64,000 nt of DNA from Paracidovorax wautersii (GTDB taxonomy: Bacteria > Pseudomonadota > Gammaproteobacteria > Burkholderiales > Burkholderiaceae_C), in the NCBI RefSeq assembly GCF_900113035.1, contig NZ_FONX01000001.1, positions 1 to 64,000 on the forward strand, given 5' to 3'. The position numbers and the translations under genes are program-made. The notes beneath the pieces are model-generated. The model was not told where the DNA came from. It saw only the letters and a program-made list of their open reading frames with translations, and did not search any database. Shown one piece after another: positions 52,401-59,832 of the stretch (position 1 is its first letter; each line of letters begins with the position of its first letter).

Positions 52401-55400
52401 CATCGCATCGGCATTGCCACCAATGCTCACAGCACCAGCCCAAAGGGCCTGCGCCTGAGTTCCGATTGCGATTGAGTTGACCTCATTAGCGACTGATTGC
52501 CGCCCCATGGAAATAGAACTAGCTCCAGAGGCCGTACTTGCCGCACCGATTGCCATTGCATTATCGGCTGATGCCTTGGCACTATCACCAACTGCTGTGC
52601 TGGAGGCCCCAATTGCTGCGGCCTTGTTGCCGGTCGCCATGCTGCTTTCGCCGGTCGCAACCGCTACGGGTCCAACCGCAATGCTGTTAACACCACCTGC
52701 ATTGCTATCGGTGAGTGACGAGTTGGCATGGAAGTATTTGATGCCACCACCACCATTGATGTTCGTGATCTGCGTATTCAGCGTCGTCAGACTGCCATTG
52801 ACCCCATCAAAGGCCGAGCCCACGTTGCTGTAATTTTTGCCTTGAATCGTATATGTCGGCGCGCTGATCGTTCCGTTTGGGTTGACGGTGGCACCACCGC
52901 CGAGATTGCCGGCGATGCTTGAATTGCTGGCGAACAACTGGCCGCCGTTGACCGCATCCGTCGAGCCGGATGCAACCGTGCCTGCCGCAAGGTTCGTCAG
53001 CTTCTGGGCATTGCCAGGAGCCGCCGAAGTGGCGCCCGCAGCCGTCAAAACCGTCGTGTCAGCCGTCGTTGTCCGCTGCACCACGCCCGTCGTTCCATTC
53101 TTCACGTTGTTGGTGAGGTTGGTCACGTCGCCCTGAAGATTCGTCACGTTGGTATTGGTGGCAAACAGCTGATTACCGTTCACCGCGTCCTTGGACGCAG
53201 TGGAGAGGTCGCCATTGGTCACGTTCGTGATCGTCTTGCCGCCGGCATCGATGCCAGAAGCCAGCACGCTCGGGCCGTTCGCGATCGTGAGGCCGGTCGT
53301 ATCCAGCTTCGCATTGCCCGTGGTGATCGAGGTGGCCTTCAGGTCATCGGCCGTGGCAACGGTGATGTCCGTGCCCGTGCGCGTGATCTTGATGTTCTGC
53401 CCGTCCTTGAACTGCACCGTGTCGCCCGGCTTGACCTGCGTCGCAGCATCGCCATTGGCCTGGACATTCCAGCCCGCGTTAGCGGTCTGTTGCACCGAGG
53501 CGATCGCGTCGTTGACGGTGTCTTTGCCCGTGCCGCCGACGTTGCTCACCGTGACATTGCCCGTGGCCGGGTCATAGGCGGCGTTGCCGCCCAGCGTGCC
53601 GGCCGTCGAGGTGCCCAGTTGATCCACTCGGGAGCCCATGCCGTTAAGTGCCTGATTGGTCGTGAACAGCTGCGATCCATTGACCGCATCCTTGGATGCG
53701 GCGGACAGGTCGCCGCTAGCAACGTTGGTGATCTTCTTGCCACCCGCATCGATACCGGAAGCCAGCACGCTCGGGCCGTTCGTGATCGTGAGGCCCGTCG
53801 TATCCAGCTTCGCATTGCCGGTCGTCACGCTTATCGCAGCAATATCATCGGCTGTCGCAATCGTCACACCCGTACCGTTGCGCGTCACCTTGATGTTCTG
53901 GCCATTGATGAGCTCGACCGTCGTACCAGGAGCCACATTCGAGGGCGTATCCCCGTTTGTCTGAATGTTCCAGCCCAGGTTGGCCGTTGCGATCGCAGTA
54001 TTGGCTGTGGACAGGGCAGCGTTGGCGGTGGTGTTTGCACCCGTGGCTTGCGTAGCGGCGTTGTTGGCGGTGTTGTTGACGTTGTTGATTGCGCCGTGGA
54101 TGGTGCTCTGGCCGGTGTTGCCGATGTTCGACATCGTCAAGCTGCCATTGGCGTAGGTAGCGTTGCCCCCCAGGACACCCCGCATGCTGTTTCCGGTTGC
54201 AAAGAGCTGCGAGCCGTTGACCGCATCGGTGGAACTCGCTGTCACAGCCCCGGAAGCCACATTGGTGATCGTCTTCAAGCCCGCATTGATGCCCGAAGCC
54301 AGCACGCTGGGGCCGTTGGCAATCGTCAGGCCATTGGTGTCGAGTTTGCTGTTTCCAGTGGTGATGGACGTCGCATTCAGATCGTCGGCCGTCGCCACCG
54401 TGATGTCCGCTCCGTTGTGGGTCACCTTGATGTTCTTGCCATCCTTGAACTGCACCGTGTCGCCCGGCTTGACCTGGGTGGCGGTGTCGCCGTTGGCCTG
54501 CACGTTCCAGCCGGTATTGGCCGTCTGTTGCACTGCGGCGATCGCGTCGTTGACGGTGTTCTTGCCCGTGCCGCCGACATTGCTCACCGTGACCTTGCCG
54601 GTCGTCGCGTCATAGGCGGCGTTGCCGCCCAGCGTGCCGGCCGTCGAGGTGCCCAGTTGATCCACTCGGGAGCCCAAGCCACCCATTGCCTGATTGGTTG
54701 CGAACAGCTGCGATCCGTTGACCGCGTCCTTGGATGCGGCGGACAGGTCGCCATTGGCCACGTTCGTGATCTTCTTGCCACCCGCATCGATGCCGGAGGC
54801 CAGAACGCTCGGGCCGTTGGTGATCGCCAGGCCATTGGTGTCCAGCTTGGCGTTGCCGGTCGCGATGGACGTCGCCTTCAGATCGTCGGCCGTCGCCACC
54901 GTGATGTCCGTGCCCGTGCGCGTGACCTTGATGTTCTGGCCATCCTTGAACTGCACCGTGTCACCCGGCTTGACCTGGGTGGCGGTGTCGCCGTTGGCCT
55001 GCACATTGAAACCCTTGTTGGCCGTGGCAAGGGCCGTGTTTGCCGTCGTGTTGGCGGTTCCGATGGCTGCGCCGATCGTGCCCTGGCCCGTGCCGCCGAT
55101 GTTGTTGCCAATCGCCAGGGTGCCCGTCGTACTGTTGTAAGTCGCGCTGTCGCCGATCACGCTGGCCGCCGACGTACCAAGGGCGTCGATTTTCCCGCCA
55201 GCGATGGAAAGGGCCTGATTGGTCGCGAACAGCTGCGAGCCATTCACCGCGTCGGTAGACGCTGCGGACAATGCACCAGCCGCGACATTCTTCAGCTGCC
55301 TTTCATTGCCCGCAGAGCCAATGCTCACGACACTCGACGGACTCGCTCCCGCGAAGTTGTAGCTGGTGCCATTGATGGTGACCGATGCAGTCGGCGCGGC

Positions 55401-57218
55401 TGCGCTGGTTGCCGAGCCGGCGCCCAGCGCCACGTCGTTCGCGTTGTTGGCGACAGCGCCGGAGCCGAGGGCCATGGAATTGGTCGCCTTGGCGGCTGCC
55501 GTATCGCCCAGGGCTACGCTGCCGGCACTGCTCGTCGAAGACCGGATGCCGAGCGCGATCGAGCCCTGCCCTTGGGCATTGTTGGTGTTCCCGATCGCCA
55601 CCGCTCCATCGCCGTTAACGGTGTTGTCCTTGCCCAGCGCTACAGCACCTGCGCCCGCAACAATGTTCGGATCGCCGATCGCCACGGCGCCATCGCCATC
55701 GGCGACATTGCCTGCACCGATCGATACGGCCTTTCCACCCTTGGCCGTGGCCGATTTGCCGATCGCGACCGACTGCGCCGTTTCGGCCAGGGCGCCATCG
55801 CCCAGTGCCACTGAAGACGCCCCCTGGGCGCTGGAATTGGCGCCGCCTGCAAAGGCATTGAGGCCACCTGCCACTGCACCGAAGCCGATCGCCGAAGCGT
55901 TATCCGCCTGCCCCCTGGACTTCCCACCAATGGCGATGGCATTCGCTCCGGATGCGTTGGCAGCGCCACCGCTACCGCCAAGAAGGGTGTTATCGCTAGA
56001 ACCGAGCGCAACCGACCCAAACCCGGTGGCCTGGGTGTTGCGGCCCACGGCTGTGGCCACCGCACCCGAGGCATTCGAGAACTGTCCCAGCGCCTGCGCA
56101 TAGTCGCCATCGGCGCTGGAAAATGCACCGATGGCTGACGAACGGAATCCATTGCTCGTTGCACTTGTACCGATCGCTACGCCCCAAGTTCCTGTCGCCC
56201 GAGAGTTCGACCCCAAGGCGATAGCACCATCACCGGAAGCTGTGGATTGGGTCCCCAAGGCCATGGCGTTATCGACGGACGAGTTGGCTCTCAGACCCAT
56301 GCTGAGGGCTCCGATCCCCTTAGCGACAGAATCTGAGCCGAAGGCAATGGCGCTATTTCCGGAAGAACTGGCTCGTATGCCAATGGCAATGGCACCAATG
56401 CCTGCGGAATTCCCTTCGGCCCCAAATGCGATGGCGCCATTACCTGAAGCTTTGGAGCGGGCACCCAGGGCGACGGCATTGACATCCAAGGATGTGGCAT
56501 CCGTCCCTACGGCGGTAGCACCGGAGAACGACGCTTTGGAGCGAGCACCTAAAGCGATGGCGTTGTCAGCAGAAGCTGCGGAATCGGCGCCCAAGGCCGT
56601 AGCGCCATTGCCAGAGGCTTGGGAACGGGGACCTATAGCGATGGTGCTGGCATTGGACGCGACGGAACGAGTCCCAATGGCGATGGAGGAAATAGCGGAA
56701 GCGCCTGCGTCGCTTCCCAAGGCAATAGCGGTATCGAAGGCCGCGTTGGCTTTCACCCCTATGCCGATAGCTCCGACCCCTGCGGCGGCAGAATCCGACC
56801 CGAAGGCAATGGCGCTATTTCCGGAAGCCTTGGCACGGAGGCCAATGCTCGTAGCGCCCGTATCAGAAGCTGCAGAATCGACACCCAGGGCAAGCGAGCT
56901 GTTGCCGGATGCCTTGGCCCGCTGACCTATAGCGACAGCGCCCACATCGGAAGCAACAGCACCGGCATCCAAGGCAACTTCCGCTACGGCGGGGCCTGCC
57001 CCGAAGATCAGGCCCAGCGATAGCGCCGCCGCGATCGGGCGCAGCGCCATGCCTGCGCGGCCATACGCAGCCGAAGCGCCCGTGCCGCCGCCGGACTTGC
57101 GCAAGTCCAGCGTGCCGCCGCCTTCACCATTGCCGCTTCCGCGATGGCACGCTATTTCAGAGGCGACCACAAGCTGGCAGCGCGAGCGACTCCACACAGT
57201 GCGGTAGATCTTGTTCAT
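46446..57218 (-). CDS. Giant trimeric autotransporter adhesin (YadA/Hia family)
   Basis: This 3,590-residue type Vc surface adhesin starts at 57218 (AAGGAAA ribosome site) with an extended signal (ESPR) MNKIYRTVWSRSRCQLVVAS and a signal helix cut near PAVA-EVALD (about residue 79). A YadA-like head of 14-residue SGNSAIAFGSDS-type repeats follows (about 80-620), then a stalk of neck (DAVNGSQLF), GWNVQANGD and NGPSVLASGIDAG modules (about 640-1490), a second head (about 1505-1835), a second stalk (to about 3170), and a third short Gly-rich head. The C-terminal anchor is a coiled coil (DRAVNTVRREANAGIAAAIA) followed by four strands ending VGGGVGFAW. The frame is intact despite many repeats. It overlaps the upstream gene by 4 bases (ATGA). 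It should need BamD/BamA for insertion. Confidence 0.97.
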   Translation of the reverse strand: MNKIYRTVWSRSRCQLVVASEIACHRGSGNGEGGGTLDLRKSGGGTGASAAYGRAGMALRPIAAALSLGLIFGAGPAVAEVALDAGAVASDVGAVAIGQRAKASGNSSLALGVDSAASDTGATSIGLRAKASGNSAIAFGSDSAAAGVGAIGIGVKANAAFDTAIALGSDAGASAISSIAIGTRSVASNASTIAIGPRSQASGNGATALGADSAASADNAIALGARSKASFSGATAVGTDATSLDVNAVALGARSKASGNGAIAFGAEGNSAGIGAIAIGIRASSSGNSAIAFGSDSVAKGIGALSMGLRANSSVDNAMALGTQSTASGDGAIALGSNSRATGTWGVAIGTSATSNGFRSSAIGAFSSADGDYAQALGQFSNASGAVATAVGRNTQATGFGSVALGSSDNTLLGGSGGAANASGANAIAIGGKSRGQADNASAIGFGAVAGGLNAFAGGANSSAQGASSVALGDGALAETAQSVAIGKSATAKGGKAVSIGAGNVADGDGAVAIGDPNIVAGAGAVALGKDNTVNGDGAVAIGNTNNAQGQGSIALGIRSSTSSAGSVALGDTAAAKATNSMALGSGAVANNANDVALGAGSATSAAAPTASVTINGTSYNFAGASPSSVVSIGSAGNERQLKNVAAGALSAASTDAVNGSQLFATNQALSIAGGKIDALGTSAASVIGDSATYNSTTGTLAIGNNIGGTGQGTIGAAIGTANTTANTALATANKGFNVQANGDTATQVKPGDTVQFKDGQNIKVTRTGTDITVATADDLKATSIATGNAKLDTNGLAITNGPSVLASGIDAGGKKITNVANGDLSAASKDAVNGSQLFATNQAMGGLGSRVDQLGTSTAGTLGGNAAYDATTGKVTVSNVGGTGKNTVNDAIAAVQQTANTGWNVQANGDTATQVKPGDTVQFKDGKNIKVTHNGADITVATADDLNATSITTGNSKLDTNGLTIANGPSVLASGINAGLKTITNVASGAVTASSTDAVNGSQLFATGNSMRGVLGGNATYANGSLTMSNIGNTGQSTIHGAINNVNNTANNAATQATGANTTANAALSTANTAIATANLGWNIQTNGDTPSNVAPGTTVELINGQNIKVTRNGTGVTIATADDIAAISVTTGNAKLDTTGLTITNGPSVLASGIDAGGKKITNVASGDLSAASKDAVNGSQLFTTNQALNGMGSRVDQLGTSTAGTLGGNAAYDPATGNVTVSNVGGTGKDTVNDAIASVQQTANAGWNVQANGDAATQVKPGDTVQFKDGQNIKITRTGTDITVATADDLKATSITTGNAKLDTTGLTIANGPSVLASGIDAGGKTITNVTNGDLSTASKDAVNGNQLFATNTNVTNLQGDVTNLTNNVKNGTTGVVQRTTTADTTVLTAAGATSAAPGNAQKLTNLAAGTVASGSTDAVNGGQLFASNSSIAGNLGGGATVNPNGTISAPTYTIQGKNYSNVGSAFDGVNGSLTTLNTQITNINGGGGIKYFHANSSLTDSNAGGVNSIAVGPVAVATGESSMATGNKAAAIGASSTAVGDSAKASADNAMAIGAASTASGASSISMGRQSVANEVNSIAIGTQAQALWAGAVSIGGNADAMATRATAVGSQAKAFAVNSTAIGGLSRAIGERSTAIGWQAGAGGISATAMGDTARAKGDNSVAIGTSASAETAEAVSIGNNAVAKGGKSVSIGSGNTANGDGAVAIGDPNTAGTASVAMGRDNSANGNSGFSGAVALGDKNTASGLGAVALGSNNSAIGVGSVAIGADSIAGNSSVAIGSRANAGSVLSIAVGQGASASLNNSVAIGADSTTANAATRENGVTLNGNNFSFAGNTPAGVLSVGAAGAERQIKNVAAGALSATSTDGVNGSQLFATNQALTSVSTKVDTLGTSTASSIGGNASYDSTTGTLTAGTNIGGTGQTTIAGAIGSANTTANTALDTANKGWNVQANGDAATQVKPGDTVQFKDGQNIKVTRSGNDVTVATADDIDATSVTTGNAKLDTNGLTIANGPSILASGIDAGSKRIINVAAGDISTASSTDAVNGGQLFTTNQNVTNLFNSVANGAAGVVQRTTTADETVLTTMGGTAAAPGNAQKLTNLAAGTVASGSTDAVNGSQLFATSTSVANVIGGSTINADGTITGPSDIGGTGKTTVNNAIAAVNSTANKGFNVQANGDTATQVAPGATVQFKDGQNIKVTRIGSDITVATADDLTATSITTGNSKLDTNGLTITNGPSMRASGIDAGSKKITNVADGDLSATSKDAVNGSQLFATNQVVAGLGTRGDQLGTSTATVLGGNAAYDPATGKVTVSNVGGTGKDTVNDAIAAVQQTANAGWNVQANGDAATQVKPGETVQFKDGQNIKVTRTGADITVATADDLKATSITTGNVKLDTNGLAITNGPSVLASGIDAGDKTITNVANGDLSAASKDAVTGSQLFTTNQAITGLGARGDQLGTSTATVLGGNAAYDSTTGKVGMSNVGGTGKDTVNDAIASVQQTANAGWNVQANGDAATQVQPGSTVQFKDGQNIKVTRTGTDITVATADDLKATSITTGNAKLDTNGLAIANGPSVLASGIDAGDKKITNVANGDLSAASKDAVNGNQLFATNQAITGLGGRSDQLGSSTASTLGGNAAYDATTGRVTVSNVGGTGKDTVNDAIASVQQTANAGWNVQANGDAATQVKPGDTVQFKDGQNIKVTRTGTDITVATADDLKATSITTGNAKLDTNGLAIANGPSVLASGIDAGGKKITNVANGDLSAASKDAVTGSQLFATNQAITGLGGRSDQLGSSTASTLGGNAAYDATTGKVTVSNVGGTGKDTVNDAIASVQQTANAGWNVQANGDAATQVKPGDTVQFKYGQNIKITRTGTDITVATADDLKATSITTGNVKLDTTGLTITNGPSVLASGIDAGDKKITNVANGDLSAASKDAVNGSQLFTTNQTVNDVASNTSQYLGGGADVKNGKAPSYSIGGSIYNNVGDVFSAIDGGSSGVVQRTSTLDETVLTAKGGTAANPGNAQRLTNLAAGAVSSSSTDAVNGSQLFAVDQKAGAGWNISAQGSNSTNVAPGATVDLKNSDGNIVVRKTASGNDVTFDLSKVLTLDSLTMGNTFIDTAGVKVGSDVVLGSTGLVIANGPSVTRAGVDAGGMRIVNVAAGSAATDAVNVSQLQAAVSSGRTRYYGANDGGTQGGNSNGDGATGSQALAAGVGATASGAGASAVGAAASASGAGAVALGRNASARADGSVAVGDGASDGGRGAERYTGTYSGVQNDTAGTVSIGNASAGQIRTLSNVADAREATDAVNLRQLDGAVRQANVYTDSRVQQVSQQTVQNTTNVQNLRDGKDGLFQVNNTDGKAKPSATGSNAAAGGSGAVASGDRSLALGTDAQATANNAVALGSGAVADRANSVSVGAAGRERQVTNVAAGSADTDAVNVSQLRSSQQGMVRYDTNPDGTSNYSRITMGNGQGPATISNVAPGVAGTDAVNVDQLNQGLAEQRAYTDRAVNTVRREANAGIAAAIATANLPQAYAPGRGMTSVAIGTYGGQSALAVGASVLSDSGRWIFKFSGSATTRGSVGVGGGVGFAW
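48330..50690 (-). repeat. 501-bp tandem repeat array A in the adhesin stalk
   Basis: Five units of 501 bp (167 residues) follow each other in register. A conserved GCCACGTT site recurs at 48440, 48941, 49442, 49943 and 50444 (the last with one preceding mismatch), always 501 apart. Units are nearly identical over long stretches at DNA level. Each encodes one neck (DAVNGSQLF), a GGNAAYD...VGGTGKDTVNDAI segment, a GWNVQANGD module and NGPSVLASGIDAG. Such identity should allow unit gain or loss by recombination. Confidence 0.9.
51740..52690 (-). repeat. Second head-repeat region of the adhesin
   Basis: The region is built of YadA-head units of about 42 bp (14 residues), such as SIAVGPVAVATGESSMATGN, MGRQSVANEVNSIAIGTQ and AVSIGNNAVAKGGKSVSIGS. 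Base composition is visibly less GC-rich than in the flanking stalk arrays, and the units are divergent. This suggests an older or separately acquired head domain. Confidence 0.8.
53170..55010 (-). repeat. 501-bp repeat array B in the adhesin stalk
   Basis: Four related units have the same marker near 53216, 53717, 54254 and 54755. Spacing is 501, 537 and 501 bp, because the 54254 unit carries a 36-bp extra stretch of NNTANNAATQATGANTTANA-type coil. Sequence is closely similar to array A, so recombination between the two arrays could delete or duplicate the second head. Confidence 0.85.
55400..56960 (-). repeat. N-terminal head-repeat region of the adhesin
   Basis: More than thirty 14-residue YadA-head units (about 42 bp each) occur, such as AIGIGVKANAAFDTAIALGS and AIAFGSDSAAAGVGAIGIGV. 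Each should form one turn of a left-handed beta-roll in the trimer. Adjacent units differ mainly at exposed positions. Confidence 0.85.
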
Positions 57219-57718
57219 TGCATGTTTCCTTCGATGTTGCGAATTGCTTGTGCGGTGGCGGAGTGATGGGGGGCGCTGTGCCCGCCTGGCGGGGAACGCA
57301 GGTAGCCGGCGTACTCGCGCACGCAGGCGCCGTGTGAGAAGCCGATGAGCCGGACGCGGCGCAGCTGCGCCGCGCTCCAGCGCGACCCGGGCACTGGTGA
57401 CATGGAGAGGTGGGGGTCGTCGAAATGGGGGGGCAAGGCGTAGAAGCCGAGGGCTACGCCTGCGCCGTAGTGCTCCAGCGCCTGGCTTTCGCCGCGCGAT
57501 GCGGACTGCTCGCTCGGCAGGCGCAGCAGCTGCTTTTGCAGCAGCAGCGACACGCGCTGCGCCCATTGCACGGGCTCGTCGCCGACCTGCGCCACCGCAT
57601 GCGGGTTCAGCCAGGCCAGCACGGGCAGCACGACCGACGGCACACGCATCCACTCGGGCAGCCAGCGCGCGAGCAGCACCGCTGCAGCGTGGCGTAGACC
57701 GAGGGACAGCGGCTTCAT
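57215..57718 (-). CDS. Unknown 167-residue protein coupled to EAL protein and adhesin
   Basis: I do not recognise this protein. Its ATG overlaps the EAL stop by 4 bases (57715-57718) and its TGA overlaps the adhesin ATG by 4 bases (57215-57218), so it is almost certainly translated with both. The N-terminus has a basic start and hydrophobic stretches (LRHAAAVLLARWLPEW and VPSVVLPVLAWLNPHAVAQ), which may be a membrane anchor or a long signal cut after AVA (about 43). The rest is soluble with LIGFSHGACVREYAGYL near 124-140. GFSHG fits the GxSxG nucleophile-elbow pattern (Ser128), but no full hydrolase fold fits in this length. It could be an adhesin-specific regulator or chaperone. Confidence 0.8.
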   Translation of the reverse strand: MKPLSLGLRHAAAVLLARWLPEWMRVPSVVLPVLAWLNPHAVAQVGDEPVQWAQRVSLLLQKQLLRLPSEQSASRGESQALEHYGAGVALGFYALPPHFDDPHLSMSPVPGSRWSAAQLRRVRLIGFSHGACVREYAGYLRSPPGGHSAPHHSATAQAIRNIEGNMQ

Positions 57719-58941
57719 GGCTGCTCCATGCCCACGGGCAGGATCAGCTGAATGCTCGGCTGGCCCACGGTGACTGGCGCCACCGCACGGCCCTGCAGCC
57801 AGGGCACGCCCGCCAGGCTGGCCGCCAGCACCTCGTCCTGCGAGCCCACCCCTTCGGCCACGACCAGCGGTGACAGCGTTCCGGCCAACGCCGCCAAGTG
57901 CTGCAGGTAGTCAGCGGCGGTACGGCTGCCGGAAGCGGCGCGCACCAGCCCGCCGCAGAGCTTGATCACCTGCGGTGCAACGGCGCACACGAAGTCCAGC
58001 CGGGTATAGCCGGCCCCGAAGTCGTCAATGGCGATCTGGCAGCCCATCTGCCGCATGGCCTTCACCAGCTCCACGGCCTGCCCGAAGTCGGGCAGGGGCG
58101 CGGTTTCGGTGATCTCCAGGGTCAGGCGCGCTGCGACCGAGCGCGCCTTGCGCAGGCGATCGAAGATGCCGCCCCAGCTCCCGGTGCCCGGCACCAGGCT
58201 TTGCGCGGACAGGTTGCACCCCAGCCGCAGCGACGGATCCGCTTCCAGCTGGCCGACGACGGCATCCAGCACCACCCAGTCCAGCAGCCGCACCAGCCCC
58301 AGGCGCTCCAGCGCAGGTACCAGTTCGCATGCCGACATGTCGGGTTCACCGGCGCACGCGGCCACGCGCAGCAAGGCCTCCTGGTAGAGCACGTCATCCC
58401 CGGACGCACGCCCCGACGCCCCAGCGGAAACGACGGGCTGCAGCGCCAGCTGCACCCGCCCCTGCGTCAGGGCCCGATGGAAAGCCAGCGCCGCTTCCAT
58501 GTCGGCTTCGTAGGCCAGGCGCCCCACCCAGCCGCACGGCAGGGAAGGCAAGGCGGGAACACCCATGCCCTGGCCTTCGAACTCCTGCAGGTGCGGCAGA
58601 CGGCCGTCCAGGTAGTCATGCGCCGGCAACTGGACCCGATCGACACTGACCACCAGCAAGGCACGGCGCCCCTGGCTGGCGAAAGGCTGGGCAAACAAGG
58701 CCTGCTGCCATGCCTCGATCCGCGCGTCGGGCAAAGCACTCGCCTCACGCGCCGCCGCGGCTTGATCGGCCAGCGGGGGCAATGCCACGAGGAACCGGCG
58801 ATGGTCCACGGTAGCAACCGAGCCACCCCACAGATGCAGGCGCCATTGCAGGGCGCGCAACGCAGCTGCGGCGAAGTCTTCGCCATACACCACCGCCAAG
58901 TGATCGCGGTTGTGCAGATCGACAAGGGCGTAGGCCGCCAT
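57715..58941 (-). CDS. EAL-domain protein upstream of the adhesin
   Basis: The product is 408 residues if started at the ATG at 58941; the frame is open to a GTG at 59097 with no ribosome site, so the start is uncertain. The first about 190 residues resemble a degenerate GGDEF-like fold (AYALVDLHNRDHLAVVYGED) without the GGDEF signature. The C-terminal half is an EAL domain with most catalytic residues in place: YQEALLRV, GCNLSAQSL, LEITET, AIDDFGAGYTRLDF, VIKL, VVAEGVG and LQGRAVAP. The Asp after the loop-6 Lys is Cys here (KLCG instead of KIDG), so it may be a weak phosphodiesterase or only a cyclic-di-GMP receptor. It starts the overlapping gene chain that leads to the giant adhesin. Confidence 0.88.
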   Translation of the reverse strand: MAAYALVDLHNRDHLAVVYGEDFAAAALRALQWRLHLWGGSVATVDHRRFLVALPPLADQAAAAREASALPDARIEAWQQALFAQPFASQGRRALLVVSVDRVQLPAHDYLDGRLPHLQEFEGQGMGVPALPSLPCGWVGRLAYEADMEAALAFHRALTQGRVQLALQPVVSAGASGRASGDDVLYQEALLRVAACAGEPDMSACELVPALERLGLVRLLDWVVLDAVVGQLEADPSLRLGCNLSAQSLVPGTGSWGGIFDRLRKARSVAARLTLEITETAPLPDFGQAVELVKAMRQMGCQIAIDDFGAGYTRLDFVCAVAPQVIKLCGGLVRAASGSRTAADYLQHLAALAGTLSPLVVAEGVGSQDEVLAASLAGVPWLQGRAVAPVTVGQPSIQLILPVGMEQP

Positions 58942-59268
58942 CGGGGCTGTGGCAACGCCCCCTGGGCCGTCACCGGCAAGTGCTCCCTCCCGAGGACCAG
59001 CCAGCAAGCCACGACGGCTCACGAGATGGTTGTGCTGGCCGAATGTGCTGGTTAAGTACAAAATGGGTCGGTTGTGTGACCATCCGACCGCATACACAGA
59101 TTACTGGGGAGTTACAGGGCTTTGGCCCCCGATAGCCCCCCCATGGCGATAGGGACCCGTTCTGTCAACTCAGGGCGCGTTCCAAAAGAGGGAAGATGAC
59201 CTCTGTGGCTGGCCGGCAACAAGCCAGTCGGGGAAGCGCCCCAACTTCCAGGGATGGTTTCCGCTTTG

Positions 59269-59832
59269 ATGATTGGCTACGCACGGGTTTCTACTGAAGA
59301 CCAGTGTCTGGATCTGCAAATCCAAGCACTGCAGCACTTAGGCTGCGACAAGATCTATTCCGACCACGGCATTTCTGGCGCGGTCAACTCGCGCCCCGGA
59401 CTGGATCGGGCGCTGGCACGGCTCAAACCCGGCGACACGCTGGCCGTGTGGAGGCTGGACCGGCTGGGCCGCTCGCTGCCGCACCTGGTGTGGCTGCTGG
59501 AAACACTGGGACGACGCAAGGTCTCCTTCCACTCCATCACCGAGCACATCAACACTCGCTCCTCCGGCGGGAGATTGGTGTTCCACATGATGGCGGCGCT
59601 GGCGGAGTTCGAGCGCACCCTGATCAGCGAGCGCACCCGGGCCGGCATGGAGGCGGCTCGCGCGGCCGGGCGCAGCATCGGACGCAGACCGCTGCTGACG
59701 CAGCGGCAGCTGATCGAGGTCAGCCTACAACTCAAACGCGGCCAAAAGACGTTGCGTGAGATTGCTGGCGAACTGAAAGTACATCCGCGCACGGTGCAAC
59801 GCGGGCTCGCGCGGCTGAAGGCGATCAAGTGA
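59269..59832 (+). CDS. Serine site-specific recombinase (resolvase/invertase)
   Basis: This is a 187-residue small serine recombinase. The catalytic serine is in IGYARVSTEDQ, and the active-site arginines are in WRLDRLGRSLPHL. A long E helix (GRLVFHMMAALAEFERTLISERTRAGMEAAR) precedes a C-terminal helix-turn-helix (LREIAGELKVHPRTVQRGLARLK). Another in-frame ATG lies at 59254, too close to its AGGG to be favoured. It resembles Tn3-type resolvases and Hin/Gin invertases. It is divergent from the EAL-adhesin operon across about 330 bp. I see no convincing pair of inverted crossover sites, so DNA inversion is not demonstrated. No transposase gene accompanies it, only an IS5 remnant. Confidence 0.92.
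   Translation: MIGYARVSTEDQCLDLQIQALQHLGCDKIYSDHGISGAVNSRPGLDRALARLKPGDTLAVWRLDRLGRSLPHLVWLLETLGRRKVSFHSITEHINTRSSGGRLVFHMMAALAEFERTLISERTRAGMEAARAAGRSIGRRPLLTQRQLIEVSLQLKRGQKTLREIAGELKVHPRTVQRGLARLKAIK

Noticed and set aside
48330-55010. CRISPR-like regularly spaced repeats
   Set aside because: The period is 501 bp, the units are coding and nearly identical throughout, and no spacer structure or cas gene exists.
57219-57653. Extended adhesin start 145 codons upstream
   Set aside because: That part overlaps the 167-residue gene and is Arg/Ala-rich noise. The ESPR motif and ribosome site fix the start at 57218.
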